This document shows positions 32,952-41,869 of a DNA stretch of 64,000 bases, in pieces. Below the pieces are notes generated by a model. That model was not told the origin of the DNA, did not search any database, and was given only the letters and a program-made list of their open reading frames with translations. Made by a program: the position numbers and the translations under genes. Position 1 is the first letter of the stretch, and the number at the start of each line of letters is the position of its first letter. This stretch comes from Gammaproteobacteria bacterium (GTDB lineage Bacteria; Pseudomonadota; Gammaproteobacteria; Pseudomonadales; Azotimanducaceae). The stretch covers positions 176,937 to 240,936 of the forward strand of contig DUBB01000042.1 in the NCBI GenBank assembly GCA_012960535.1, written 5' to 3'.

Positions 32952-35087
32952 TTAATCACCTGGGATAGTGGCAAGCCGGTGCACAGCCTCCAGCAGCATG
33001 TTCTGGGTAAGAATCTGCGGCAGCACCTCTGCCCTGGCGCCACCTTTTGGAAACAGCAGGTACAGGGGAACCCCAAGCCTGCCATATTCGGCAAGAGCGC
33101 TGGTGATGAGTGGATCTTCATTGGTCCAGTCTGCCTTCATGTAGGTGACAGAAAATTTTTCAAAGAGTTGCTTTGTAACTTTGGTATCAATTGCGAAGCC
33201 ATCGTTAACCTTGCAGGTAATACACCAGGCAGCCGTGAAATTGACGAACACCATGCCTTTGCTGATAGCAGCATCCAGCTTCTCTGGCGTAAATGCAAGC
33301 GCATGCGGCCCGCTCGAATCCAGGTTAACCCTGCCCGAACTTATCTCAGCCTGTCTGTTTGCAGGCTCTGACTGCATGCTTAGCAAGGCATAAAGCGCAA
33401 GACAAATACCACCCAAAGACAATAGCCGCGCGACACCTGACCAGCCCAGCCATTCTGCCCGGCGGGCAATGTTGGCATCCGGCCATAACCAGACTGCGAA
33501 CACTATGGCGAGCAAACCCGCTCCGGCTCGACCCAAACCATCAGGGCCGGTCTGCTGTACCAAAACCCATAACAACCAGAGGGCGGCAGCATACATGGGA
33601 AATGCCAGTGCCTCCCTGAACTGGACCATCCAGGCACCCGGTTTAGGCAATTTCTTCATCAATGCAGGCGCGTGACAAAGCGCTAGAACGGGTGCCGCCA
33701 TACCCAAACCGAGAGAAGCAAATACCGCCAGTGCCAGCCACTGCGTCTGAACGATGGCATAACCCAATGCCACACCCATAAAAGGTGCCGTACAAGGTGC
33801 TGCGACGACGCTTGCCAGCACACCTGCAGCAAAAGCACCACTCTTGCCCTGGGCATCAGCCCAGCTTGACCCCAGATTCTGCAATCCCGTACCGAACTGG
33901 TAAAAACCGGAAAGATTCAGTCCAATCAAACAAAAAAGATAAAATAGTAAGGTCACCATCACCGGTGACTGAAGTTGGAAACCCCACCCTATCTGGGCCC
34001 CACCAGCCCGTAAACCTAATAGTACAATAGCCATTATGACGAAGCTGATCAGCACGCCTGCAGTGTAAAGCCAGCCATGAAGCCTGGCTCTGAACGAATC
34101 ATGCTCAGCACCATTAATCAAACTCAGCAATTTAATCGACAAAACAGGGAATACGCAGGGCATTAAGTTCAGTATCAGACCGCCAATAAAAGCCAGGAAA
34201 AGAGCGGTCAACAGACTCAACTCACTACCCACATCTGCCTGCTGATATTCTGGGTTGACCGAGAATGCAGATTGCAGCCGTTCTTCCCCTATCTTCTCGG
34301 TATACAGGATAAGTCCGGACAAGTCAGACATATCGGTATCCAAATGATCCTGCAGCACCATTTCCAAGCGTGCACCTAAATTTGTGTAGGTCACCTTCAC
34401 GGGCACACTTAAATCTATCAGGTTTTCAGTGTAGGGTAAAAAATCCAGTTGCTCGATGTCAGCCGCTTGAAGACCAGAAAAATGGACATCAATAACCAGC
34501 CGATTATCAGTAAGGTGAGCCGACGAAATCCCCGGCACTGACCTGGGCAGCGCATTTATTGCCGCCTCAAGAACCCCCCCAGTGGCAGTGTCTTCAACTG
34601 CCGGAGAGGTGCTGGCCGGTAATATGAGCTCCAGGCTGGCACTCTCCGGTATACAGATATCGGCACAGACTAACCACCTGCCATTAAGCTTTAGGGTAAC
34701 GGCCAATTCCTGGAACGAAGAATCCACATGCACTTTCATAGGAATCAGCACACTACCGTGATAACCCAGATTAGTTAATGGTCCGTAGTCAATTCGTTCT
34801 GGAATCGGCCAGCCGAGTTGTTCTATGGTGACACCATCTGGGAGCTGCCAGGTCAACTTGATAGGTGCGCCGGAATCACCTGGGTTACGCCAATAGGTAT
34901 GCCAGCCAGGCGCCATTGATAAATTGACCCCCAGCAGGAATTCTTTACCCGTTTGAACGGCAGATACACCTGCCATGAGTTGCGCGCTTACCTGCCCTGA
35001 CCGAATAATTTCAGACTGAAGTGCAAACACCCCCTGGCTGTACACCGTAGCCGCTAGGGCTATTACAAAAACCGCTGTTCGCAGCAT
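32952..35087 (-). CDS. dsbD: Protein-disulfide reductase DsbD/ScsB family
   Basis: A 711-residue membrane protein that carries reducing equivalents from cytoplasmic thioredoxin to the periplasm. A signal peptide (LRTAVFVIALAATVYSQGVFA) leads a ScsB-like periplasmic N-domain with the Cys pair CADIC (about 141/145). Eight or so membrane helices follow, with paired cysteines in NLMPCVFPV (about 311) and VAAPCTAPF (about 432). A C-terminal thioredoxin domain has AAWCITCK (about 622/625). The start at 35087 lies 2 bp after the carboxylase stop, with GAGG upstream; this is preferred to an overlapping ATG at 35108. The ScsB-like N-domain differs from classical E. coli DsbD-alpha. Confidence 0.92.
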   Translation of the reverse strand: MLRTAVFVIALAATVYSQGVFALQSEIIRSGQVSAQLMAGVSAVQTGKEFLLGVNLSMAPGWHTYWRNPGDSGAPIKLTWQLPDGVTIEQLGWPIPERIDYGPLTNLGYHGSVLIPMKVHVDSSFQELAVTLKLNGRWLVCADICIPESASLELILPASTSPAVEDTATGGVLEAAINALPRSVPGISSAHLTDNRLVIDVHFSGLQAADIEQLDFLPYTENLIDLSVPVKVTYTNLGARLEMVLQDHLDTDMSDLSGLILYTEKIGEERLQSAFSVNPEYQQADVGSELSLLTALFLAFIGGLILNLMPCVFPVLSIKLLSLINGAEHDSFRARLHGWLYTAGVLISFVIMAIVLLGLRAGGAQIGWGFQLQSPVMVTLLFYLFCLIGLNLSGFYQFGTGLQNLGSSWADAQGKSGAFAAGVLASVVAAPCTAPFMGVALGYAIVQTQWLALAVFASLGLGMAAPVLALCHAPALMKKLPKPGAWMVQFREALAFPMYAAALWLLWVLVQQTGPDGLGRAGAGLLAIVFAVWLWPDANIARRAEWLGWSGVARLLSLGGICLALYALLSMQSEPANRQAEISSGRVNLDSSGPHALAFTPEKLDAAISKGMVFVNFTAAWCITCKVNDGFAIDTKVTKQLFEKFSVTYMKADWTNEDPLITSALAEYGRLGVPLYLLFPKGGARAEVLPQILTQNMLLEAVHRLATIPGD

Positions 35088-35089
35088 AT

Positions 35090-36646
35090 TCAGGGCCTCA
35101 TCCCCCAACGTACCGGGCCTTTACTCGCTTCCAGCAACGGCTCAATCCATTCAATCCAGCGACACAGCCTGCTTCTTGTCTCGCGGGGGTCAATAAGCTC
35201 GTGCACGGCAAAACTTTCCATCATCGGAAAGGGCGACCGGCCCTGAATCAACTTTTGCTCTAGCTCCTGACGCTTTTGGTCAGGGTCAGCTGCGGCAGCA
35301 ATCTCTCGGTGATAGGCCACTGCCACGCCACCTTGCACGGGCAAGGCCCCCATTTCATAGGATGGCCAGGCAAGCTTATAAGTGTTAGCAGCAAAATGTG
35401 CTGCCGATGCAACCCCAAAAGATTTGTGGACTGCCACGGTTGCCCAGGGAACCGTTGATTGCACTGCCGCTGCGACAGCACTCATGCCATATTTTATGGC
35501 AGCTGAGGCTTCTGATTCCGGACCAATCATAAATCCGGGTTCATCCATAAAATTCACGATGGGAATATGAAAAGTGTCGCATAACTCCATCATCCGTTTA
35601 GCCTTCTGAGATCCCTGCGCTGTCATGGCACCGGCATAGTGTTTACAATCGTTGGCGATAACACCCACCACAGAACCGTTAAGCCTGGCCAGGCCAATGA
35701 CCTGTCCGCGACCGTACAAGGGTGCAATTTCCAACCAGCTGTCAATATCCATGATCAGCTTAATCACTTTTCGCATATTAAATGGCTTGCGCGCATCTTT
35801 TGGGACAATGTTTAATAACTCTTGCTCGCACCGATCAGGGTTATCTTCTGACGCCTGCCGGACTGGCCGTTGCCAGATGTTCTCTGGCATAAAGCTTAAG
35901 AATTTCTTAATCTCTGCGAACGCAGCTGCTTCGGAATCTACCACATTGTCTACCAGGCCGCTTCTAGCATGAACTCGCCAGCCGCCGAGTTCTTCTTTGG
36001 TCAGTTTCACGCCCAAGGCGCGCTCCACCAGTGCAGGCCCTGCCACCATTACCTGCGATATCTCTTTCACCATTACAGAAAAATGTGACGCGACTAATCT
36101 TCCAGCAGGGAAACCGGCTACGGGCCCCATGGCAGCAGAGACAACAGGAACCTCTGTCATCGCAGCAGCAATGACTTTAAAACGGGGGTCAGCAAAAACA
36201 GGCGAGCCAACAGTTTTTGGGCCTTTAGAGGCTGAGCCTGCGACGCTACCGCCACCACCTTCAAGCAGTCTGACAAGAGGAACCTTAAAATGCAGGGCCA
36301 ACTCTTCCGCATAAACACTTTTACGCAGGCCAGCGCCATTGGGTGACCCCCCCTTGAGCGTAAAATCTTCTCCACCCAATACAATGCGCCGTTGATTAAT
36401 CTGAGCAAACCCAACCACATAGTTTGCCGGGCTAAAGGAGACAATGTTACCGTCTGCATCCTTTTCGGCAAACCCGGCACCTTCGCCATGTTCTTCAAAA
36501 GAACCTGAATCAGCCAGGGCCGCTATACGTTCTCTTATGGTTAGGCGTCCCTTGGCATGATGAAGCGCGATGGCTTCCTCACCGCCCTGTTGCTTTGATA
36601 ATTCCCGGCGTAAGCGAATTTCATCCGTTTCATCCTGCCAACTCAT
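35090..36646 (-). CDS. Acyl-CoA carboxylase, carboxyltransferase (beta) subunit
   Basis: A 518-residue biotin-dependent carboxyltransferase of the propionyl/methylcrotonyl-CoA carboxylase beta family. Crotonase-fold halves are seen as RLLEGGGGSVAGSASKGPKTVG with the first oxyanion hole region and IPIVNFMDEPGFMIGPESE with the second. AHFAANTYKLAWPSYEMGALPVQGGVAVAYHREI closes the C-half. AGGAG precedes the ATG. No alpha (biotin carboxylase/BCCP) subunit is adjacent, so it must use one encoded elsewhere. It is cotranscribed with dsbD. The acyl-CoA (propionyl, methylcrotonyl or other) is not determined. Confidence 0.92.
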   Translation of the reverse strand: MSWQDETDEIRLRRELSKQQGGEEAIALHHAKGRLTIRERIAALADSGSFEEHGEGAGFAEKDADGNIVSFSPANYVVGFAQINQRRIVLGGEDFTLKGGSPNGAGLRKSVYAEELALHFKVPLVRLLEGGGGSVAGSASKGPKTVGSPVFADPRFKVIAAAMTEVPVVSAAMGPVAGFPAGRLVASHFSVMVKEISQVMVAGPALVERALGVKLTKEELGGWRVHARSGLVDNVVDSEAAAFAEIKKFLSFMPENIWQRPVRQASEDNPDRCEQELLNIVPKDARKPFNMRKVIKLIMDIDSWLEIAPLYGRGQVIGLARLNGSVVGVIANDCKHYAGAMTAQGSQKAKRMMELCDTFHIPIVNFMDEPGFMIGPESEASAAIKYGMSAVAAAVQSTVPWATVAVHKSFGVASAAHFAANTYKLAWPSYEMGALPVQGGVAVAYHREIAAAADPDQKRQELEQKLIQGRSPFPMMESFAVHELIDPRETRSRLCRWIEWIEPLLEASKGPVRWGMRP

Positions 36647-37216
36647 TACACAAACTCCTGCTGATATTGATCTCTTATAGGCTCTACTGGACTAGATGGA
36701 CATTTACCACTAGTCAATCCCTCACCCCTGTCAACACGCCATAGCTGTTGAAATAACATCCAGCGCATTGTCAAGGGGACCAAAGCCATCTATTACACCC
36801 ATATATACCTATATGCTCCCATAATGCTGAAAAACTATAAAACTTGCTGCATTTTTCTTACAATTGGTGGCAAGCCACTAGGGATCATGGTACTTTCCCT
36901 TCCGACGATTTTCGACAGATTTCGGTCATTTAGTACTTGCGATTGCTGCTGGCCCCATTTCATAGCATTTAGATTGATAGCATCTAATTTATGACTTGTA
37001 AATTCATAAGCGCGAATTCATGAATCTACTTTGTCTTGCCGAGGCATTACAGATCGGTATAGTCCGAGAACCATTTTTAAGTGAACAACGCTAAACCAAC
37101 ATTTTTATCTTAAAAGAAGTAAGAAACTATATATAAGCTGGGGATTACCGCTTTGAGATCATTCAGCCAGTGCTCATTGACAGCTCTGGTTTAACTTACC
37201 TATCTGGACACCACCT
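36647..37216. other. AT-rich divergent intergenic region, 570 bp, no gene seen
   Basis: Between the carboxylase and pntAA. I found no credible coding frame; the best leftward candidate with a ribosome site (start near 36889) is only 16 codons. Features seen: two TTGACA-like hexamers reading leftward near 36735 and 36770 without good -10 boxes, an ATTCATGAAT palindrome near 37017, and TATATA/TATAAG runs near 37131-37138 that may form the pnt -10 region. Confidence 0.5.
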
Positions 37217-38359
37217 ATGCTGATAGTTGTACCCTCTGAAACAGTAGAAACTGAACGACGCGTCGCCCTGGTACCAGAGGCTGTCAAAAAGTTATCTAAA
37301 ATCGGCCTATCCCTGAAGATCGAGTCGGGTGCCGGCCTGAAAACCGGATATTCTGATCAGGAGTACGTCACCGCCGGAGCAGAAATCGAGCAGGATAGAA
37401 ATCTACTACTGGCAAAAGCTGACATTGTGCTGCGAGTCCAAAAGCCGGCAATAGAAGATATTGACCTGATGAAAACAGGCTGCATTCAGATCAGCTATCT
37501 TGACCCCTACAATGAACCAGCCCTGGTAGATAAACTGGCTGAAAAATCAATTACCGCAATCAGCATGGAAATGATTCCACGCACGACCCGCGCTCAGAAA
37601 ATGGATGCTCTAAGCTCCCAGGCTAATCTTGCCGGCTACGTCATGGTTATAGTCGCAGCCCACAAACTGGACCGAATTTTACCCATGATGATGACCCCTG
37701 CTGGCACTCTCAGTCCTGCGAAAGTCTTCGTCATCGGTGCTGGCGTTGCAGGCCTGCAGGCTATTGCGACCGCGAAACGATTAGGCGCTAGGGTAGAAGC
37801 ATTTGATACCCGCCCGGTCGTGGCTGAGCAGGTCCAATCTCTGGGTGCAAAATTCGTGGAAATAGACCTGGGTGAGACCGGCCAGACGGAAGGTGGCTAT
37901 GCTCAAGAACTGACCGCAGAACAACTTGAACTGCAGCGCCAGGGCATGAAATCAGTAATCAGCCAGGCTGATATTGTTATTACTACAGCGCAGTTATTTG
38001 GTCGCCCTGCTCCCAAAATTGTTACCCAAGACATGGTTGCAGCAATGAAACCAGGGGGTGTTATTGTTGACATGGCTGTTGATTCTGGCGGTAATGTCGA
38101 TGGTTCTGTTCCAGACCAGACCGTCGATGTAGGCGGTGTATCGATCGTCGGCATGTCCAATCTACCGGCACAAGTCTGTAAAGATGCCAGCCAGATGTAT
38201 GCCTCTAACCTGGTTAATCTGGTCAGCGAATTCTACGACCCGGAAGCCAATTCCTTTGCATTAAATTTAGACGATGACATCCTCAATGGGTGCGTCATCA
38301 CCACAGGGGGCGCGATTGTCAATAAATCAATCCTGTCTCTGCGTAATCAGGAGTCTTAG
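37217..38359 (+). CDS. pntAA: NAD(P) transhydrogenase alpha subunit part 1 PntAA
   Basis: A 380-residue NAD(H)-binding domain I of proton-translocating transhydrogenase, homologous to alanine dehydrogenase. Visible: ETERRVALVPEAVKKLSKIGL, the dinucleotide-binding VFVIGAGVAGLQAIATAKRLGARVEAFDTRP (in parts, about residues 171-201) and a mobile loop near GQTEGGYAQELTAEQ. The protein is cytoplasmic and lacks the membrane segments found in fused E. coli PntA, which are encoded by the next gene. The pntAA-pntAB-pntB order makes NADPH using the proton gradient. Confidence 0.96.
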   Translation: MLIVVPSETVETERRVALVPEAVKKLSKIGLSLKIESGAGLKTGYSDQEYVTAGAEIEQDRNLLLAKADIVLRVQKPAIEDIDLMKTGCIQISYLDPYNEPALVDKLAEKSITAISMEMIPRTTRAQKMDALSSQANLAGYVMVIVAAHKLDRILPMMMTPAGTLSPAKVFVIGAGVAGLQAIATAKRLGARVEAFDTRPVVAEQVQSLGAKFVEIDLGETGQTEGGYAQELTAEQLELQRQGMKSVISQADIVITTAQLFGRPAPKIVTQDMVAAMKPGGVIVDMAVDSGGNVDGSVPDQTVDVGGVSIVGMSNLPAQVCKDASQMYASNLVNLVSEFYDPEANSFALNLDDDILNGCVITTGGAIVNKSILSLRNQES

Positions 38360-38650
38360 ATGGAAACAGTTTTCCTTACTTTCATATTAGTTCTAACCGT
38401 TTTTCTAGGCTTTGAGCTGATTTCCAAAGTGCCAGCGACTTTGCATACGCCTTTAATGTCTGGGGCGAATGCCATCTCAGGTATTACCCTGGCAGGCGCG
38501 TTTCTGGCTGCAGGCAGCACAGATAACGACATGGCAAACTGGCTCGGCGGTGCTGCCGTCACCTTTGCCACCATTAATGTGGTCGGTGGTTACCTGGTCA
38601 CCGATCGCATGCTAAGTATGTTCAAGAGTAAACGGAGCGCCGCTAAATGA
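38360..38650 (+). CDS. pntAB: NAD(P) transhydrogenase alpha subunit part 2 PntAB
   Basis: A 96-residue membrane protein with three predicted helices, the membrane part of the alpha subunit. It matches the C-terminal portion of fused PntA: ELISKVPATLHTPLMSGANAISGITLAGA and FATINVVGGYLVTDRML. The start follows the pntAA stop directly, and the stop overlaps the pntB ATG (ATGA). Confidence 0.95.
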   Translation: METVFLTFILVLTVFLGFELISKVPATLHTPLMSGANAISGITLAGAFLAAGSTDNDMANWLGGAAVTFATINVVGGYLVTDRMLSMFKSKRSAAK

Positions 38651-40014
38651 TTGATCTAGCCGCAAACTTCGCTTACATCCTTTCCGCAGGCTTATTCATT
38701 TATGGCTTGAAGATGCTGGGGTCACCAGCAACGGCTCGGAAAGGAAACATGCTCTCTTCTATCGGTATGCTAATAGCAGTGGTTGCCGCACTGGCCTCAG
38801 ACGGTACTACCTTTGAATTCATCATCGGTGGCATGATCATTGGTGCAGCCATCGGATTACTGGCAGCAAGATTAGTCGCCATGACCAGTATGCCAGAGAT
38901 GGTGGCCCTGTTTAACGGATCAGGTGGCGGTGCCAGCCTCCTGGTAGGCTGGGCAACCCTTTACCTGTCTCCCGATAGCAGTATCGGTGGGTTCACGGCG
39001 TTCACGATTGCGCTGGCCATTTTGATTGGTGGCCTGACGTCAACTGGAAGCCTGATTGCTTACGGCAAACTCAGCGAAAAACTGAACAGTGCAGCCTTCG
39101 TATTCTCAGGCCAGAGATTTCTAAATAGCCTGCTGCTGCTGGCCATCATTGTATGCACTTACCTTTTCTGCATGGATCCATCGCCCGATTCGATCTATCT
39201 TTACGGGCTATTAGGTCTGGCATTGCTACTCGGCGTTATGGCAGTCATCCCAATCGGTGGTGCTGATATGCCTGTGGTCATCTCCCTGCTGAATAGTTAT
39301 TCCGGTATTGCCGCCTGCGCTGCGGGTTTTGCCATTAACAACAATATTCTCATCGTTGCAGGTTCACTGGTCGGGGCTTCTGGCATTATCCTCACCAACA
39401 TCATGTGTAAAGCCATGAACCGATCTCTGGCCAACGTCCTGTTCAGCGGTTTCGGAGCGGCCAAGAGTGGTAAGGCAGTGGAAGGCGAAGTCAACCCTGT
39501 TTCTGTAGAAGATGCCTATTACATCCTGGAGGCAGCATCTAACGTCTGCTTCGTTCCTGGCTATGGCATGGCCGTTGCTCAGGCGCAGCATGTAGTCAAA
39601 GAACTTGGTCAGATTCTTGAAGCCAATGGTTGCGAAGTATCCTACGCTATCCACCCGGTCGCCGGTCGCATGCCGGGTCATATGAATGTACTCCTGGCAG
39701 AAGCGGACGTCCCCTACGAACAACTGGTTGAAATGGATGATATCAATCCCAGAATTGAAAATGTTGACGTGGCTATCGTCATCGGCGCTAATGATGTAGT
39801 CAACCCAAGTGCCCGAGAAGATGAAGACAGCCCCATTTATGGGATGCCCATTATCAATGTGGATCAGGCTAGAACGGTGTTCGTACTGAAACGTTCCATG
39901 GCGTCAGGATTCTCAGGCGTTGACAACCCTCTCTTCTTCGGTGAGAACACCAGAATGCTATTTGGCGATGCCAAGGAAAGTATATCTGGTGTCATTAGCG
40001 AATTCGGCTCCTGA
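38647..40014 (+). CDS. pntB: NAD(P) transhydrogenase beta subunit PntB
   Basis: A 455-residue subunit with about nine membrane helices in the first ~265 residues and the NADP(H)-binding domain III at the C-terminus. Domain III shows GYGMAVAQAQHVVKELGQIL (GYGMAVAQAQ fingerprint), HPVAGRMPGHMNVLLAEADVPY and GANDVVNPSA. Membrane-domain landmarks are FNGSGGGASLLVGWA and PIGGADMPVVISLLNSYSG. It completes the pnt operon and overlaps pntAB by four bases. It ends 7 bp from the convergent rhomboid stop. Confidence 0.96.
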   Translation: MIDLAANFAYILSAGLFIYGLKMLGSPATARKGNMLSSIGMLIAVVAALASDGTTFEFIIGGMIIGAAIGLLAARLVAMTSMPEMVALFNGSGGGASLLVGWATLYLSPDSSIGGFTAFTIALAILIGGLTSTGSLIAYGKLSEKLNSAAFVFSGQRFLNSLLLLAIIVCTYLFCMDPSPDSIYLYGLLGLALLLGVMAVIPIGGADMPVVISLLNSYSGIAACAAGFAINNNILIVAGSLVGASGIILTNIMCKAMNRSLANVLFSGFGAAKSGKAVEGEVNPVSVEDAYYILEAASNVCFVPGYGMAVAQAQHVVKELGQILEANGCEVSYAIHPVAGRMPGHMNVLLAEADVPYEQLVEMDDINPRIENVDVAIVIGANDVVNPSAREDEDSPIYGMPIINVDQARTVFVLKRSMASGFSGVDNPLFFGENTRMLFGDAKESISGVISEFGS

Positions 40015-40021
40015 TCTGTTT

Positions 40022-41203
40022 TTAACTGGAATCAGGCGGTGATTCACTGCACCTGGATAGGTGTGCCCAACCGGTGGTCACCAGGCTGATGGGAAGCACT
40101 AACACCAGGCTCAGGCCCAGCAGACAACCGATAAGATGGCAGATAAAGCTACCCGTGCTGAGCACCAGGGGCAGGGCCAACAGAACAACCGCCAGCAGGA
40201 CCAACAAATTCAGACCGTAATACCGAGGCAGCAGCTGCCGGCACCTCAGACTCAGCCCGAGCAACCAGCCCAGGATTGCACCTAAACCACCGGATAAACC
40301 CACGATGCCATCTCCCTGGAAGGTCCACCAGCGTGCGGCAGCATCCACCAGGAACAATGAGCCTGTTGAACTGAAATACAGCAGCAGCGGTAGTTTACGA
40401 CCAAGATGCGGCCCAGCCAGGACACTGATTAAGGCAAGTGCTAGCATATTACTGGCATAATGAACGATCCCCGAATGCAGCAGGGGAGCAGAAAAGAAAC
40501 GAAACCAACGATAGGGATCACTAGTTTCGAATATAACGGCGCCCTTGCTCAACAATTCATCAGCGGAACCAACAACACCAGTCAGGTGTAACTGAGCAAT
40601 ACCAACCACGCCTGCGAAGCCAATGGTTAACAGCAACCTAAACCGACAACGACTGTAAAGCCAACCGTAATACCAGAACCTATCTACCAGTATGGAAGGT
40701 CTTAGCCTTACATTCAGGTAATCCCGCCAGTAATAGGCAGCGCCTAGCCCACTCATAAGACACCAGGCCAAGGCAGCCCGGTACAACTCAACCGCGGCAA
40801 ACCCAGCGGAGAATACAAACCAGTAAAACAAGGCCCAGAGCGCGACTTGACGGCGCATCCGGATCATTGCTTGTATTCCAAGCGGTGCCTCGGTGGTTGC
40901 CGATTCAGTGACTGGCAAAAACCGATAACCCGATGCAGTCAACAGAACACTTTGCCTATCCCTGCCCGAGTCTAGTATTGATGCGCCTCTGGGGAAAACT
41001 CCGGTCACTCCGACGGGACTGCTGATCAGCACAGGGTCCAGGAAATTCGGGTTTTGTAAAACTCGAGCCGAGGCCAGGGTTTTATCAATAATTCGCCCGA
41101 TAACAGGATAATAAATAAGATTGGGTCCTGGTGCCCTAGGAAAGCTTTCTGCCTGTCTCCATAAAGCCAGATAGTATTCCTTTCGGGCGACGTATGACCA
41201 CAT
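40022..41203 (-). CDS. Rhomboid family intramembrane serine protease with N-terminal extension
   Basis: A 393-residue membrane protein. The rhomboid core shows RFFSAPLLHSGIVHYASNM (residues 235-253, with His248 and Asn252), the catalytic serine in GLSGG (Ser304) and the catalytic His356 in FICHLIGCLLG. These fit the Ser-His dyad. About 110 soluble residues precede the first helix and have no domain I recognise; the first helices begin near residue 117. AAAGGAA lies before the ATG at 41203. Substrates of bacterial rhomboids are mostly unknown. A small double-glycine-leader peptide gene lies 268 bp upstream on the same strand, but a functional link is only a possibility. Confidence 0.88.
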   Translation of the reverse strand: MWSYVARKEYYLALWRQAESFPRAPGPNLIYYPVIGRIIDKTLASARVLQNPNFLDPVLISSPVGVTGVFPRGASILDSGRDRQSVLLTASGYRFLPVTESATTEAPLGIQAMIRMRRQVALWALFYWFVFSAGFAAVELYRAALAWCLMSGLGAAYYWRDYLNVRLRPSILVDRFWYYGWLYSRCRFRLLLTIGFAGVVGIAQLHLTGVVGSADELLSKGAVIFETSDPYRWFRFFSAPLLHSGIVHYASNMLALALISVLAGPHLGRKLPLLLYFSSTGSLFLVDAAARWWTFQGDGIVGLSGGLGAILGWLLGLSLRCRQLLPRYYGLNLLVLLAVVLLALPLVLSTGSFICHLIGCLLGLSLVLVLPISLVTTGWAHLSRCSESPPDSS

Positions 41204-41321
41204 AAGTTCCTTTCTCTCCGGACGTTGATGGCTCTATGGGTTAGCCCGCCAGGCATTATCTGACTGATCGCTTGAACCATACACCCGCCACAGCTAATTG
41301 GTTTCCGTGCGTTCTACATCC

Positions 41322-41459
41322 CTACGGCTTCAAAGCCAGTACAAAACCAACATCAAACTGTTTTAGTGATGCAGCATTCTCCAGGTCGAGGTTCTTGCCA
41401 ATGAGTAAACCCAGAACAAAGGTTGCTCACGGGCCCAGGGCAATATCCAGCCGGATTAT
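41322..41459 (-). pseudogene. Possible remnant of a membrane or barrel protein C-terminus
   Basis: Read leftward, the frame gives RLDIALGP, a TGA (41427-41429), then ATFVLGLLIGKNLDL, ENAASLKQFDVGFVLALKP and a stop. No start codon with a ribosome site opens this frame. The alternating hydrophobic end resembles the last strands of an outer-membrane barrel. It may be a decayed gene end; evidence is composition only. Confidence 0.25.
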
Positions 41460-41471
41460 CTAACTGGCACT

Positions 41472-41636
41472 TTATTCAGATAGCACTTCGATGGCCACCA
41501 GTGCTGCTGCGACCGGAAATCCTATTGCCATGGTTACTGGGCTGTAACTAGAAATAGAGACTATCATTGCGGCTGCATCAATCAGTTCAAGTCCGCCGCT
41601 GACTCGTTCAATCTCCTGAGAAGTTAGTTCTCGCAT
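41472..41636 (-). CDS. Small peptide with bacteriocin-type double-glycine leader
   Basis: A 54-residue gene, too short for common ORF cut-offs. The ATG (complement 41634-41636) has AAAGGA seven bases upstream. The N-terminus MRELTSQEIERVSGG is a close match to the double-glycine leader of bacteriocin-type peptides (hydrophobic positions and terminal GG that guide C39-peptidase ABC exporters). The 39-residue core (LELIDAAAMIVSISSYSP, then VTMAIGFPVAAALVAIEVLSE) is hydrophobic, Ala/Ile/Val-rich and has no Cys. No C39 exporter, immunity gene or modification enzyme is in the window; the ABC pair at 18.5 kb lacks the peptidase domain. It could be a bacteriocin-like peptide, a signal peptide or an exported small protein. 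Confidence 0.72.
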   Translation of the reverse strand: MRELTSQEIERVSGGLELIDAAAMIVSISSYSPVTMAIGFPVAAALVAIEVLSE

Positions 41637-41869
41637 CGAAAAATCCTTTTACTGTTGACATGAAGGACACAGCCTGATTGAAAACAAAGCCTCCGGATAC
41701 CTGCCTGGTCTGATTAACAGGTGAGTAAAAGCTGATTAAATTAGGTTGACTGCTGCGCAGGGCGACCACACAGGCGCCGTGTTATCTGTTAGTCTTAATC
41801 GGCTTTTATTGCTGCCTGGATTGGCGGCCTGAAGAAACATAGTCAGTACTTAAATAACAAGGAGCTAAG
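41637..41869. other. Divergent intergenic region, 233 bp
   Basis: Between the small double-glycine peptide gene (-) and the beta-lactamase-fold gene (+). It must hold both promoters. I see no clear consensus pair and no further small gene. Confidence 0.4.

Noticed and set aside
36870..36895. Leftward mini-frame MIPSGLPPIVRKMQQVL with a purine-rich upstream stretch
   Set aside because: Only 16 codons and no supporting context.
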